From the NCBI RefSeq assembly GCF_001517405.1, contig NZ_LN907827.1, positions 2,238,587-2,302,586 on the forward strand: a DNA stretch of 64,000 nt, written 5' to 3'. Under the pieces are notes generated by a model that was given only the letters and a program-made list of their open reading frames with translations, did no database searches and was not told where the DNA came from. This document shows, piece by piece, positions 52,121-60,006 of this stretch. Numbering within the stretch: the stretch's first letter is position 1; each line of letters opens with the position of its first letter. This DNA is from Duffyella gerundensis (GTDB lineage: Bacteria > Pseudomonadota > Gammaproteobacteria > Enterobacterales > Enterobacteriaceae). The position numbers were made by a program, and so were the translations under genes.

Positions 52121-53557
52121 TCAGGCCAGCCTGGGCAAGCTGGTGACCTTGTTATCATCCTGCGTCGCATCATGACGCGCGTCGATCGCACGCAGATCTT
52201 TCAGGAAGCTTTCACGCCATGCGCTGATGTCATTTTTGCGCAGCACCGCCATCATGTCGTTGTAACGCGAAATGCGTTCGGTGCGCGGCATGGTCAACGC
52301 TGTGTTCAGCGCGGCGGCCACTTCATCGCGATCGTAAGGGTTAACGATCAGCGCCGAGGTCAGCTCGTTCGCCGCACCGGCAAAGCGCGACAGTACCAGC
52401 ACACCCGGATCGTCCGGGTCCTGCGCCGCCACATACTCTTTCGCCACCAGGTTCATGCCGTCACGTAACGGCGTCACCAGACCCACATCGGTCAGGCGGA
52501 AGATTTTCATCAGCAGACGACGATCGAAGTGCTGGTTGAGATAATAGAGCGGGGTCCAGCCCAGCGTGCCGTACTTACCGTTAATACGCCCCGCTTCCGT
52601 CTCCAGCTGATGACGAATGTCCTGATAGGCCTGCACATCGCCACGCGACGTAGGAGCAATCTGCGAATAGCGGATTTTGCCACGGTGTTCCGGGAAGTTT
52701 TCCAGCAGCGCTTCATACGCCAGGAAACGTTCCGGCAAGCCTTTGGAATAATCGAGACGCTCACAGGCAATAATGTTTTTCGCATCGCCCAGCTCGCGCT
52801 TCATCGCGGCCATTTTTGGCGGCAGCGGGCCTTCAGCCATCTCTTTGATGCTGTCCGGCTCAATGCCAATCGGATAAACCTCGGTCGCGAAGGTGTGGCC
52901 AAACGCGTGATGCAGCTTATCGCCCGTGCTTTCCAGCTCAGTCAGCTGGGTCAGGCAATCAATGAACGCCACGCGATCGTTTTCGGTCTGGAAGCCCAGC
53001 AGATCATAGTCACACAGCATTTCCAGCAGCTCTTCGTGCGGCGGCAGCGCGTTGAAAATCTCTGGCGTCGGGAAAGGAATGTGCAGGAAGAAGCCGATGC
53101 GGTTAGTAATGCCCAGCTTGCGCAGCGCGGCAGCAAACGGCAGCAGATGGTAATCGTGGATCCACAGAATATCGTCCGGCTGAATCAGCGGCTGCAGGCG
53201 GCGAGCCAGCTTTTCATTGACGTCACAGTAACCTTCCCAGGCTTCGCGCTGGAACTGCACCAGATCGAGACGGTAATGGAAGGCGGGCCAGACTACCGTG
53301 TTGGAGAACTGGCAGTAGTAAAGATCGTATTCGTTCTGATCAAGAGGGAAAGAGGCATAGGTGATGCCATCGTGCTCGACGATGCCCAGCTCTTCATCTT
53401 CCTCTTCTGTGACGGCGCTGATTTCGCCATCCCAGCCAAACCACAATCCACCGGTAGTTTTTAACGCATCAAGTATGCCGACTGCGAGGCCACCGGCGCT
53501 CGCTTTTGAACCATCCGGGATAGCGATGCGGTTAGATACGACCACTAAACGACTCAT
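52121..53557 (-). CDS. otsA: Trehalose-6-phosphate synthase OtsA
   Basis: 478 residues (E. coli 474). GT20 retaining glycosyltransferase: glucose-6-phosphate loop in the N-terminus ([23 protein letters not shown]), [13 protein letters not shown], and the UDP-glucose binding [12 protein letters not shown] and [14 protein letters not shown]. It joins UDP-glucose and glucose-6-phosphate. It starts four bases after the otsB stop, preceded by AAGGAGTTAAGG, and forms otsBA with it. Typically RpoS and osmotically induced; I did not locate the promoter. Confidence 0.97.
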   Translation of the reverse strand: MSRLVVVSNRIAIPDGSKASAGGLAVGILDALKTTGGLWFGWDGEISAVTEEEDEELGIVEHDGITYASFPLDQNEYDLYYCQFSNTVVWPAFHYRLDLVQFQREAWEGYCDVNEKLARRLQPLIQPDDILWIHDYHLLPFAAALRKLGITNRIGFFLHIPFPTPEIFNALPPHEELLEMLCDYDLLGFQTENDRVAFIDCLTQLTELESTGDKLHHAFGHTFATEVYPIGIEPDSIKEMAEGPLPPKMAAMKRELGDAKNIIACERLDYSKGLPERFLAYEALLENFPEHRGKIRYSQIAPTSRGDVQAYQDIRHQLETEAGRINGKYGTLGWTPLYYLNQHFDRRLLMKIFRLTDVGLVTPLRDGMNLVAKEYVAAQDPDDPGVLVLSRFAGAANELTSALIVNPYDRDEVAAALNTALTMPRTERISRYNDMMAVLRKNDISAWRESFLKDLRAIDARHDATQDDNKVTSLPRLA

Positions 53558-53561
53558 AACC

Positions 53562-54347
53562 TTAACTCCTTACCGACGTTGTCTTGTCTTGCTCTAATTG
53601 TAATGTGATCTGCTCCAGCCAGGCGTAAACCTCGCTAACGCCTTTAAGGCGATAACCGGCCTGGCTGGCGCCTTCGCCGACCTTCACTGAAATTCCGTTC
53701 AACGCGTTGACGGCGAGGAATCCTTTCTCATCAGTTAAGTCGTCACCAATAAATATCGGGATGCGTCCGATAAAAGGCGCTTCCTGCATAAATGCGCCGA
53801 TCGCCGCGCCCTTGTCGATGCCCAGCGGTTTAATTTCCACCACGCATTTGCCTGGCTGCAACGCCAGCGCCGGATACTGCTCCACCACCGACTGAGCCAG
53901 CGCGAGGATCGGCTGCTCATATTGCATCGCCTGGCGATAATGCAGTGCAAAAGCCATGCCTTTGCTCTCCAGCTGCGTGCCCGGCCAGCCGTTGATTTTC
54001 TCGGTCAGCATGGCGCGCAGAGTTTGCTCAACCTCAGCCGGCAATGTGGTGCGATGCATCTCGCCGCTGGCATCGCGGCGCTCTGCGCCGTGCACACCCG
54101 CCATCGGCGGCAGTAACGGTGCAGCCAGCTGCTCCAGCTCATGCACCGGACGGCCGGAAACCAGCGCCATGGCACCCTGCGTTAAGGTGGCGATCTGCTG
54201 CAAAGAGGCGATAACGGAATCGGGAATGAAAACATCTTCGGGACGAGGCTGAATAGCGGCTAACGTACCATCAACATCAAAAAAGAAGGCGTAACGTCCG
54301 CCGCTTAATGCGGGTAATGGTGCGTGTTCAATCAGTACGCTGGTCAC
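53562..54347 (-). CDS. otsB: Trehalose-6-phosphate phosphatase OtsB
   Basis: 261 residues from GTG 54347 with AGGAGGAAAGGA just upstream. HAD-superfamily phosphatase: motif I FFFDVDGTLAAI (nucleophile and acid Asp), motif II ALVSGRP, motif III Lys in IKPLGIDKGAAIGAFM and motif IV IFIGDDLTDEKGF. Converts trehalose-6-phosphate to trehalose, an osmo- and desiccation protectant. Confidence 0.97.
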   Translation of the reverse strand: MTSVLIEHAPLPALSGGRYAFFFDVDGTLAAIQPRPEDVFIPDSVIASLQQIATLTQGAMALVSGRPVHELEQLAAPLLPPMAGVHGAERRDASGEMHRTTLPAEVEQTLRAMLTEKINGWPGTQLESKGMAFALHYRQAMQYEQPILALAQSVVEQYPALALQPGKCVVEIKPLGIDKGAAIGAFMQEAPFIGRIPIFIGDDLTDEKGFLAVNALNGISVKVGEGASQAGYRLKGVSEVYAWLEQITLQLEQDKTTSVRS

Positions 54348-54983
54348 TCCTTTCCTCCTGGTCGCGTGTGATGACAGGCATCATTCACGTCATTAAATTA
54401 CTTGCTGCCAGCAGAAAGGGTAAAACCGTTGAAGTCAGACGTTTCTGACATAGAGTCGGTGAGGTGAAACGCGATGGTGTTAAGACGTTCTGTTTTCTCC
54501 TGAAAACCGGTTCAACACGTGTACTCGCAACTGCCTTTCTGCGGACATGAACAGCATTCAGTATAGCCACTCTTCGGGGGGTTGCCAGACGAAGCGGCAG
54601 CGCCACGCTGGTACTGACGCGGCCAGGCAGCTTTTTTCTCAAAAAATTGTTCTGCATCCCTGAACACTGGAAATCCTTACAGCACGGCCTCTTCCGACCG
54701 GTTTTTCTGTTTCTTCCTGTTAATAAACAAGCAGAAACCGCGCAAAATAGCGGCAACGCGTCAGCCGCCAGCAGCATGATATTCAGAAACATCCGAGCAG
54801 ACACAGCGCATCATCAGGGGGATTTGCTTAATAACCAGACGATAACCGCCGGTCAATGCCGACACGCTGCTGATTATGCTAGCCAGCTTAGGGAACGATG
54901 GCTACTCCGCTGAGGTATGTGATTCAGGCGAAAGAGAGTGCAGGTAAAATAAAGCGGCTTGTTAGCCAGTCTCCTGGTGCACT
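54348..54983. other. Intergenic region between otsB and the toxin-antitoxin operon
   Basis: About 640 bp without a supportable gene. An open frame on the minus strand (54385-54804) has no ribosome-binding site and an unnatural, Arg/Leu-rich composition. The region must include the otsB promoter. No repeats or mobile element ends were recognised. Confidence 0.6.
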
Positions 54984-55013
54984 CTGATAAGACCTCTTAA
55001 CCGGTCTTATCAG
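54984..55013. promoter_or_regulatory. Palindromic operator of the toxin-antitoxin operon
   Basis: CTGATAAGACC-TCTTAACC-GGTCTTATCAG, perfect 11-bp arms and an 8-base centre, ending eight bases before the antitoxin ATG. Position and symmetry are typical of the operator bound by antitoxin or antitoxin-toxin complex (conditional cooperativity). Confidence 0.8.
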
Positions 55014-55021
55014 AGGCAGAA

Positions 55022-55270
55022 ATGGCTAATCTTATCCTTAGTGATACCAGCGCGAGTGTCAGCGAGCTGAAAAAAAACCCCATGGCTACCGTTGAAGCCG
55101 GTGCCGGCATGCCAGTGACGATTCTTAACCGAAACCAACCCGTATTCTATTGTGTGCCTGCGCATCTGTACGAAAAAATGCTTGAAATCATTGACGATCA
55201 GGAGCTGGCAACGCTAGTAAAAGCACGCGAAAATCAGCCTTTGCTTGATCTGGATTTGGATTTGGACTGA
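55022..55270 (+). CDS. Antitoxin, Phd/YefM family (StbD-like)
   Basis: 82 residues. The N-terminus LILSDTSASVSELKKNPMAT and the segment VTILNRNQPVFYCVPAHLYE closely follow StbD, the antitoxin of the StbDE plasmid stability system. The N-terminal half is the Phd/YefM DNA-binding dimer; the C-terminal part, which neutralises the toxin, ends in four Leu-Asp repeats (LLDLDLDLD) encoded by a short GATTTG-like tandem repeat. It is five bases from the toxin gene. The homology suggests plasmid-like origin, now chromosomal. Confidence 0.9.
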   Translation: MANLILSDTSASVSELKKNPMATVEAGAGMPVTILNRNQPVFYCVPAHLYEKMLEIIDDQELATLVKARENQPLLDLDLDLD

Positions 55271-55275
55271 AGGAT

Positions 55276-55563
55276 ATGGGCTATACAATTAAAATCAGGG
55301 AAGAGGCGCTGAAAGAATGGAATGGGCTCGACAGCATCATTCGTGAGCAGTTTAAAAAGAAGCTCAAAAAGCCGCCTGAAAATCCGCACATCCCTGCAGC
55401 ACGGTTAGCCGGTATGCCAGACTGCTATAAAATCAAGCTCAGGGCATCCGGCTTCAGGTTGGTTTATCAGGTGATGGATGATGTGCTGATTGTCGCCGTG
55501 GTCGCGGTAGGTAAACGAGAGCGTAGCCAGCCCTATAAGCTGGCGAGCGAAAGATTACGTTGA
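55276..55563 (+). CDS. Toxin, RelE/ParE superfamily (StbE-like)
   Basis: 95 residues. RelE-fold features: EEALKEWNGLDSIIREQFKK at the N-terminus, basic KIKLRASGFRLVYQV in the central strands and VVAVGKRERSQPYKLA at the C-terminus. The Arg and Tyr/Lys positions expected in ribosome-dependent mRNA interferases are present. StbE-like toxins are thought to cut mRNA on the ribosome. It converges with umuC, 28 bp apart. Confidence 0.9.
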   Translation: MGYTIKIREEALKEWNGLDSIIREQFKKKLKKPPENPHIPAARLAGMPDCYKIKLRASGFRLVYQVMDDVLIVAVVAVGKRERSQPYKLASERLR

Positions 55564-55591
55564 TGGCCTGAAAGCGCATTGTTTACCCGAC

Positions 55592-56851
55592 TTATTTAAC
55601 CACGAGAAGTTCATCAAGACAGGTTGTATAGCGCGGGCTCAACATCTCCCGCTTCATCAGCCACGGGTTATCGGTGCCCTGACCGGCAAACCATACTTTA
55701 CCCATGCCAGAGCGATTGATCTTATCCAGAGCAAACATCAACGCCTCTGCCCCCGGCTTAGGCTGGTTTTCACTGAACATATCCAGCTGAGCAATGCCCG
55801 TCTGATAGAAGTCACCCAACATGATGCCCGCCTTGGCATAGCGATATCCCTGACGCCAGATGGCCGCAAGGCCGCGATGAGCCAACCGGATAATGTCGCG
55901 GGTGTCACTGGTCGGATATTCACAGATCATCGATACCGAATTGGCATATTGCGGCTCATCGCCGTGACGCGCCGTGGCGATAAACACGCCAACGTGTCGA
56001 CAGTTTGACCTCTGCTCACGCAGTTTCTCAGCCGCGCGTGTCGCATAGGTGACCACCGCATGCTGCATATCCTCCAGTTCAAGGATGCGTTTTCCAAAGC
56101 TTCTTGAGCAGATTATCTGTTGTTTGGGCGGCGGGGCCTCTTCAAGCGCAATGCACGATTCGCCATTGAGCTCCCGAACGGTTCGTTCGAGCACCACGTT
56201 AAAGTTTTTTCGAATCATCGCGGTGTTGCAGTTAGCCAGGTCGATAACTTTATTGACGCCGATTGACTGTAAACGCTTTTGTAGACGTCCGCCGACGCCC
56301 CACACTTCGCCAATATCGATCAGTGCCATCAGCTTTCGCTGACGCTGCGGGCAGGATAGATCAATAACACCCTGGGCTTTGGTCCACTTTTTGGCGGCGT
56401 AGTTAGCCAGCTTAGCCAGCGTTTTAGTGGGCGCGATGCCGACGCCCACCGTCAGTCCGGTATGGCGCAACACGGTGCTGCGCAGATGATGCCCAAACGT
56501 CTCCAGCACCAGGCAGCTGCTGACGCCGGTGAGATCCATAAAGGCCTCATCGATGGAATAGACCTCCAGCGCGGGGCCTTCGGCGCTTAACACGGTCATC
56601 ATGCGATGGCTCATATCGGCATACAGCGTATAGTTTGAACTGAACACCACCACCCCCTGCCGCTGCAGTTGCTGCTTAATTTTAAAATAGGGTTCACCCA
56701 TTTTTAAGCCCAGCGCTTTGGCTTCCGCGGAGCGCGAAATAATACAGCCATCGTTATTCGAGACCACCACAATGGGCCTTCCCGTTAAGTCAGGCCTGAA
56801 TACCGTTTCGCAGGTGGTATAAAAATTATTCGCATCGATTAGCGCAAACAT
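55592..56851 (-). CDS. umuC: DNA polymerase V catalytic subunit UmuC (orphan, no adjacent umuD)
   Basis: 419 residues, near the E. coli UmuC length of 422. Y-family polymerase: FALIDANNFYTTCE (first catalytic Asp), the steric-gate region and YSIDEAFMDLTG (Asp-Glu pair), then the helix-hairpin-helix GEVWGVGGRLQKRLQSIG, the little finger, and a beta-clamp motif QLDMF near residue 360. Normally umuD lies just upstream; here the preceding gene is a 47-codon ORF that ends directly before the ATG. A perfect LexA box lies 160 bp upstream. Intact, so likely functional if supplied with UmuD from elsewhere. Confidence 0.95.
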   Translation of the reverse strand: MFALIDANNFYTTCETVFRPDLTGRPIVVVSNNDGCIISRSAEAKALGLKMGEPYFKIKQQLQRQGVVVFSSNYTLYADMSHRMMTVLSAEGPALEVYSIDEAFMDLTGVSSCLVLETFGHHLRSTVLRHTGLTVGVGIAPTKTLAKLANYAAKKWTKAQGVIDLSCPQRQRKLMALIDIGEVWGVGGRLQKRLQSIGVNKVIDLANCNTAMIRKNFNVVLERTVRELNGESCIALEEAPPPKQQIICSRSFGKRILELEDMQHAVVTYATRAAEKLREQRSNCRHVGVFIATARHGDEPQYANSVSMICEYPTSDTRDIIRLAHRGLAAIWRQGYRYAKAGIMLGDFYQTGIAQLDMFSENQPKPGAEALMFALDKINRSGMGKVWFAGQGTDNPWLMKREMLSPRYTTCLDELLVVK

Positions 56852-56995
56852 TTATTCCACGCCCGCGATATGTTGGCCGTCGCAATAATGACCACCAGGA
56901 TGAAAGCGGTGGTGTAACACTGGCGCAGGCGGGCAGCGCGGCGTGAAACAGGGGGTGATGGCCATCGGCCATGTCAGGTGATAAGCAGGCTGCAT
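56852..56995 (-). CDS. 47-residue Cys/His-rich leader ORF of umuC under a LexA box
   Basis: ATG 56995 follows GAGG at eight bases (GAGGGTGCAATC) and lies 18 bp downstream of a consensus LexA box. The product begins MQPAYHLTWPMAITPCFTPR and ends YCDGQHIAGVE, with three Cys and seven His among 47 residues; the Cys-x4-Cys and later His/Cys spacing might bind a metal. Its TAA is followed immediately by the ATG of umuC, so translation could be coupled. I recognise no family. Alternatives: a non-functional leader or remnant of a deleted umuD. Confidence 0.6.
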   Translation of the reverse strand: MQPAYHLTWPMAITPCFTPRCPPAPVLHHRFHPGGHYCDGQHIAGVE

Positions 56996-57013
56996 GATTG
57001 CACCCTCAACAAA

Positions 57014-57033
57014 TACTGTATTTACATACAGTA
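57014..57033. promoter_or_regulatory. LexA box of the umuC operon
   Basis: TACTGTATTTACATACAGTA is a perfect palindromic match in both half-sites to the LexA consensus. Confidence 0.96.
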
Positions 57034-57325
57034 TAGAGTGAGTTCTGCTAAATCAAGCCGCTTTCTGTAAAGGTTATCTTGCTGACGTGCCCAGCACCGC
57101 TTTTTATTAATGCGATTAAGGGGCAGACGTTATTATTTTCTGCGCGATGGCAGTCGGGAAATAGTGATGTTTATGATTGAATGACGCTGCGGATAAATAA
57201 GCACGATTAATGCCAGCGTCATTATTTCGTGCAGATCAGCAGAATGTGGAACGGGAATAGTGGCATGACATGGCGCGCGACGCAGAAGGTTGAAACCGCC
57301 CGGCGTCGCGCTCACCGCGCACTGA

Positions 57326-58000
57326 TTAGCGCTTCAACAGACGCGGCAGCTGGTTTTCCAGCTCCAGCACACAGCTGTCCATCATCTTGCGGGTTTCTTC
57401 ACTGACCTTCTGGTATTGATTAGCCCGCCAGTCACTTAACGCGGCGGTTTTTACCGCAGGCGCGCATTCAGAAATGATGTAGGCGCTGAATATATTGCCG
57501 CCTTCTGGACGCTTATAGAACAGCACGCGATAGGTTAAATCGTAGTTACTGTTGTCGGCGGACATATCGCTGTAGACCAGCGACCACTGCGCGGCACCGA
57601 TATACAACGGCTGCGTGTAAGCGTAGCTGCTGCCCTGTTTGTCGAGCCACTGGCGAATCACCGTGCCCGCTTTCGGCGTCAGATAACTGGCGGTCGGTTC
57701 CGGCATTGCGTCAATGGCGTTGCCTTTGTAGTTGCTCTTATCAAAAGCGTTGCTGCTGATACCGCCGCCCAGCACCGCGGTCATCACCGACAGCCCCATG
57801 CCGACGCCGGACACTGCAGGCGTCACTTCGCGCAGTTTCGGATCGGCGTAGCGGTTATTGTTCATATCCGGTGGCGTAAAGAGGGTAGCAACCTCAAGGC
57901 TGCTGCCATTAGTCGATTTAACGACGGTGGGCTGCTGATGCGCGCATCCGCTTAACAGAGCCACGACGATGGCACCGGGAATAAACTTCTTGAATTTCAC
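57326..58000 (-). CDS. Lipoprotein of unknown function
   Basis: 224 residues. Lipoprotein signal peptide with lipobox LLSGC (Cys19 in VVALLSGCAHQQ); the residue after Cys is Ala, so sorting to the outer membrane is expected. No recognised domain; an internal glycine-rich hydrophobic stretch (VSGVGMGLSVMTAVLGGGIS, about residues 65-84) and later Tyr-rich beta-like segments (QWSLVYSDMSADNSNYDLTY) are visible, with two further Cys near the C-terminus. It is monocistronic, between the umuC leader and a UmuD-like gene. The 290 bp downstream to the LexA box contain no supportable gene. Confidence 0.75.
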   Translation of the reverse strand: MKFKKFIPGAIVVALLSGCAHQQPTVVKSTNGSSLEVATLFTPPDMNNNRYADPKLREVTPAVSGVGMGLSVMTAVLGGGISSNAFDKSNYKGNAIDAMPEPTASYLTPKAGTVIRQWLDKQGSSYAYTQPLYIGAAQWSLVYSDMSADNSNYDLTYRVLFYKRPEGGNIFSAYIISECAPAVKTAALSDWRANQYQKVSEETRKMMDSCVLELENQLPRLLKR

Positions 58001-58131
58001 CTGTTATCCTTTTCTGGCTACAGCGGCAGCAGGCCGATCCACGGACCACAACATCGCTGATGAAGAGTGTGTGCAAGTAATAACGGACGCGGTGACGGAA
58101 ACTTTATTTTTTGTTTGGCATGGCGCGCGAG

Positions 58132-58153
58132 TAAAAAGCCCGCAGGATGCGGG
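58132..58153 (-). terminator. Terminator of the UmuD-like gene
   Basis: GCCCGC-AGGAT-GCGGGC, followed on the minus strand by TTTTTA. It isolates the UmuD-like gene from the lipoprotein gene. Confidence 0.8.
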
Positions 58154-58217
58154 CCGGAGAAATTTTGTTGAACGGGCATCGCATCGCCGTAAGTCGCAGC
58201 GATAGCCGAGCGCGCGG

Positions 58218-58625
58218 TCAGTGCCTGCCGATCGCTTTGACCACCCAGGTCACTCGCCCAAACACCTGCAGCGTCTGTTCATCAGCGATAGCGATCGGCA
58301 GATACTTTTTATTGTGGGCCACCAGCTGCGTCACCGGCGTGGTGCACAGCTCCCTGATGGTGAAGGCACCGGCCACCGGCGCAATCACAATATCGCCGTG
58401 CGCAACCGGAACGGCGCGATCGACCACCACCATATCGCCATCGCTGAATCCGCGATCCTGCATGGCATCACCACGCAGCCGCATAAAATAGGTGGCGGTA
58501 GGATGGCCGACCATCAGCGCGTTGAGATCGATATCCGTTGCCAGACAGCCCGGCATCGCGTCCGCGCCTTCCCACGGTAGATGCGCAGCCTCGGACTGCC
58601 CTTTCGGCAGATGAACAGATGACAT
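58218..58625 (-). CDS. UmuD-like protein lacking the catalytic dyad and cleavage site
   Basis: 135 residues from ATG 58625 (MSSVHLPKGQSEAAHLPW). The C-terminal S24/LexA-like domain aligns with UmuD through DIDLNALMVGHPTATYFMRL. However, the serine of GDSM (Ser60 in E. coli) is Ala54 (RGDAMQDRGFSDGD), the catalytic Lys97 is Arg91 (AGAFTIREL), and the Cys-Gly cleavage site aligns with Trp-Glu. The protein therefore should neither cleave itself nor other UmuD. Still under a perfect LexA box and with an intact frame, it is unlikely to be a simple pseudogene; it may form heterodimers or control UmuC. Confidence 0.88.
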   Translation of the reverse strand: MSSVHLPKGQSEAAHLPWEGADAMPGCLATDIDLNALMVGHPTATYFMRLRGDAMQDRGFSDGDMVVVDRAVPVAHGDIVIAPVAGAFTIRELCTTPVTQLVAHNKKYLPIAIADEQTLQVFGRVTWVVKAIGRH

Positions 58626-58640
58626 AATAACCCCCTTAAT

Positions 58641-58660
58641 TACTGTATAAAAATACAGTA
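58641..58660. promoter_or_regulatory. LexA box of the UmuD-like gene
   Basis: TACTGTATAAAAATACAGTA matches the LexA consensus with both half-sites perfect; 15 bp upstream of the ATG. Confidence 0.95.
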
Positions 58661-58766
58661 TTATCCAGCGCCGGCGATTTACAAGCGCGCCGTGCGTAAA
58701 GTCAGGCATTGAGCGCGCAAGCGGCGCTTTTTAGCGCAGTCCGTTGAAAAAAAACGCGGTGCGCTT

Positions 58767-58783
58767 CTTAAGGTTGCCTTAAT
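58767..58783 (+). promoter_or_regulatory. PmrA box upstream of the PmrR-like peptide gene
   Basis: CTTAAG-GTTGC-CTTAAT fits the PmrA consensus YTTAAK-N5-YTTAAK, about 40 bp before the start codon. Confidence 0.85.
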
Positions 58784-58823
58784 CTGTTTGCGCGACACTC
58801 GTGGCAATCAACGAGGAGAGCCC

Positions 58824-58922
58824 ATGAAACGATTTATTTCCGCCCCGGTCAGCGAATATCTCAGCGTGATGTTTTGCATCGCCGTGATCCTCTGCTTTCT
58901 GCGCATCTGGTTTACCAGCTAA
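58824..58922 (+). CDS. pmrR: PmrR-like membrane peptide (putative LpxT inhibitor)
   Basis: 32 residues from ATG 58824, with GAGGAG six bases upstream. One transmembrane helix (YLSVMFCIAVILCFLRIWF) with a basic N-terminal MKR. Its length, C-terminal pattern FLRIWFTS and place next to pmrB match the E. coli/Salmonella peptide PmrR (ends FLYIWFATY), which is induced by PmrA and inhibits the lipid A phosphotransferase LpxT. A PmrA box lies upstream. It converges with pmrB, four bases apart. Identification rests on my memory of the short E. coli sequence, so homology is likely but not proven. Confidence 0.75.
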   Translation: MKRFISAPVSEYLSVMFCIAVILCFLRIWFTS

Positions 58923-58926
58923 CGCG

Positions 58927-60006
58927 CTACGCCGTATCGCCAAAAACAATGCGTGCCTGACAGCCCGCCTGCTGTGGACGGTTCTCCAGAAAGAACTGCG
59001 CCTGATGCAGCTGGACGATCCGCGTCACGATGCTCAACCCCAGCCCAATACCGCCGTAACGGCTGTCCATGCGGGTAAAGGCTTTGCTAAGCTCGCCGCG
59101 TTTGCTTTCATCTATTCCCGGCCCCTCATCCTGCACCATTAGCATCGGCAAGGCGCCGTGGCTGATGGTCAGCGAAATCACCGAATGCTCAGGGCTGTAG
59201 CGATGGGCGTTTTCCACCAGATTACGCAACAGCATTCTTAGCAGCGTGGCATCTCCGCGCACAATAACCTCATCGTGCATCGCCAGGCGCAGCGTCTGCT
59301 GGCGCGACAGCAGCATGGTGTGCAGCTCTGGCTCCATCGGCAGGATCACATCCTGTTTTAACGCCACGCTTTGATAGTTGCCCGAGGTAAACGACTGCCC
59401 GACGCGCGCCAGCTGCAGCAGTTGGGTAACGCTGAGCGTCATCTGATCCAGCCGCTGAATCAGCGGTTGCAGATCCAGAGCGTGTTTTCTTTCCAGCAGT
59501 TCAAGGTGCAGCCGCAATCCGGCCAGCGGCGTACGCAGCTCGTGCGCGACGTCGGCGGTGAACAGCCGCTCGCGTTCAATGCTGCCGGTCAGACGAGAGA
59601 CCAGGCTGTTGATCGCCTGGGTCACCGCCTCAATTTCCAGCACCGATCCGGCGCAGTCTACCGGCGCCAGATCCTCTTCACTGCGATTTTCCAGCTGCTG
59701 TTGCAGCCTCGACAACGGTCGGGTAATCCACTTCACCGCCTGCAGGCAGAGCGCCAGCGCCAGCACAATCATCACCAGGCTCGGTACCGCCAGGCTGGCC
59801 ACCGCCTCATGAATTTCACGTTCAACGTGCCGGTGCTGATCGTGCTTATAGAGCGCGGCATCCACCAGCAGCTGAATCTGCTCTTTGCTCTCATGCCACA
59901 GCCAGGCCACGCTGATCACCTGGCAGAACAGCAGAATCAGGCTGATGGCGATCAGCAGCCGAAAGCGCAGCGTGTTGCTGTAGCGCTGCAGCGCGCGTTT
60001 AGTCAT
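58927..60006 (-). CDS. pmrB: Sensor histidine kinase PmrB/BasS
   Basis: 359 residues from ATG 60006, overlapping the pmrA end by eight bases. TM1 ([20 protein letters not shown]), a short periplasmic loop with acidic ExxE motifs (HESKEQ and EREIHE) like those that bind Fe3+ in Salmonella PmrB, TM2, HAMP (~residues 85-135), phospho-His in [20 protein letters not shown], and HATPase with [19 protein letters not shown] and [10 protein letters not shown]. Responds to Fe3+, Al3+ or mild acid and phosphorylates PmrA. Confidence 0.93.
   Translation of the reverse strand: MTKRALQRYSNTLRFRLLIAISLILLFCQVISVAWLWHESKEQIQLLVDAALYKHDQHRHVEREIHEAVASLAVPSLVMIVLALALCLQAVKWITRPLSRLQQQLENRSEEDLAPVDCAGSVLEIEAVTQAINSLVSRLTGSIERERLFTADVAHELRTPLAGLRLHLELLERKHALDLQPLIQRLDQMTLSVTQLLQLARVGQSFTSGNYQSVALKQDVILPMEPELHTMLLSRQQTLRLAMHDEVIVRGDATLLRMLLRNLVENAHRYSPEHSVISLTISHGALPMLMVQDEGPGIDESKRGELSKAFTRMDSRYGGIGLGLSIVTRIVQLHQAQFFLENRPQQAGCQARIVFGDTA

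Noticed and set aside
54385..54804. 139-codon minus-strand ORF upstream of otsB
   Set aside because: No ribosome-binding site, Arg/Leu-rich unnatural composition, no similarity that I recognise, and it overlaps the region needed for the otsB promoter.
57133..57315. 60-codon minus-strand ORF after the lipoprotein gene
   Set aside because: No ribosome-binding site or family pattern; ends near the LexA box region; probably chance.
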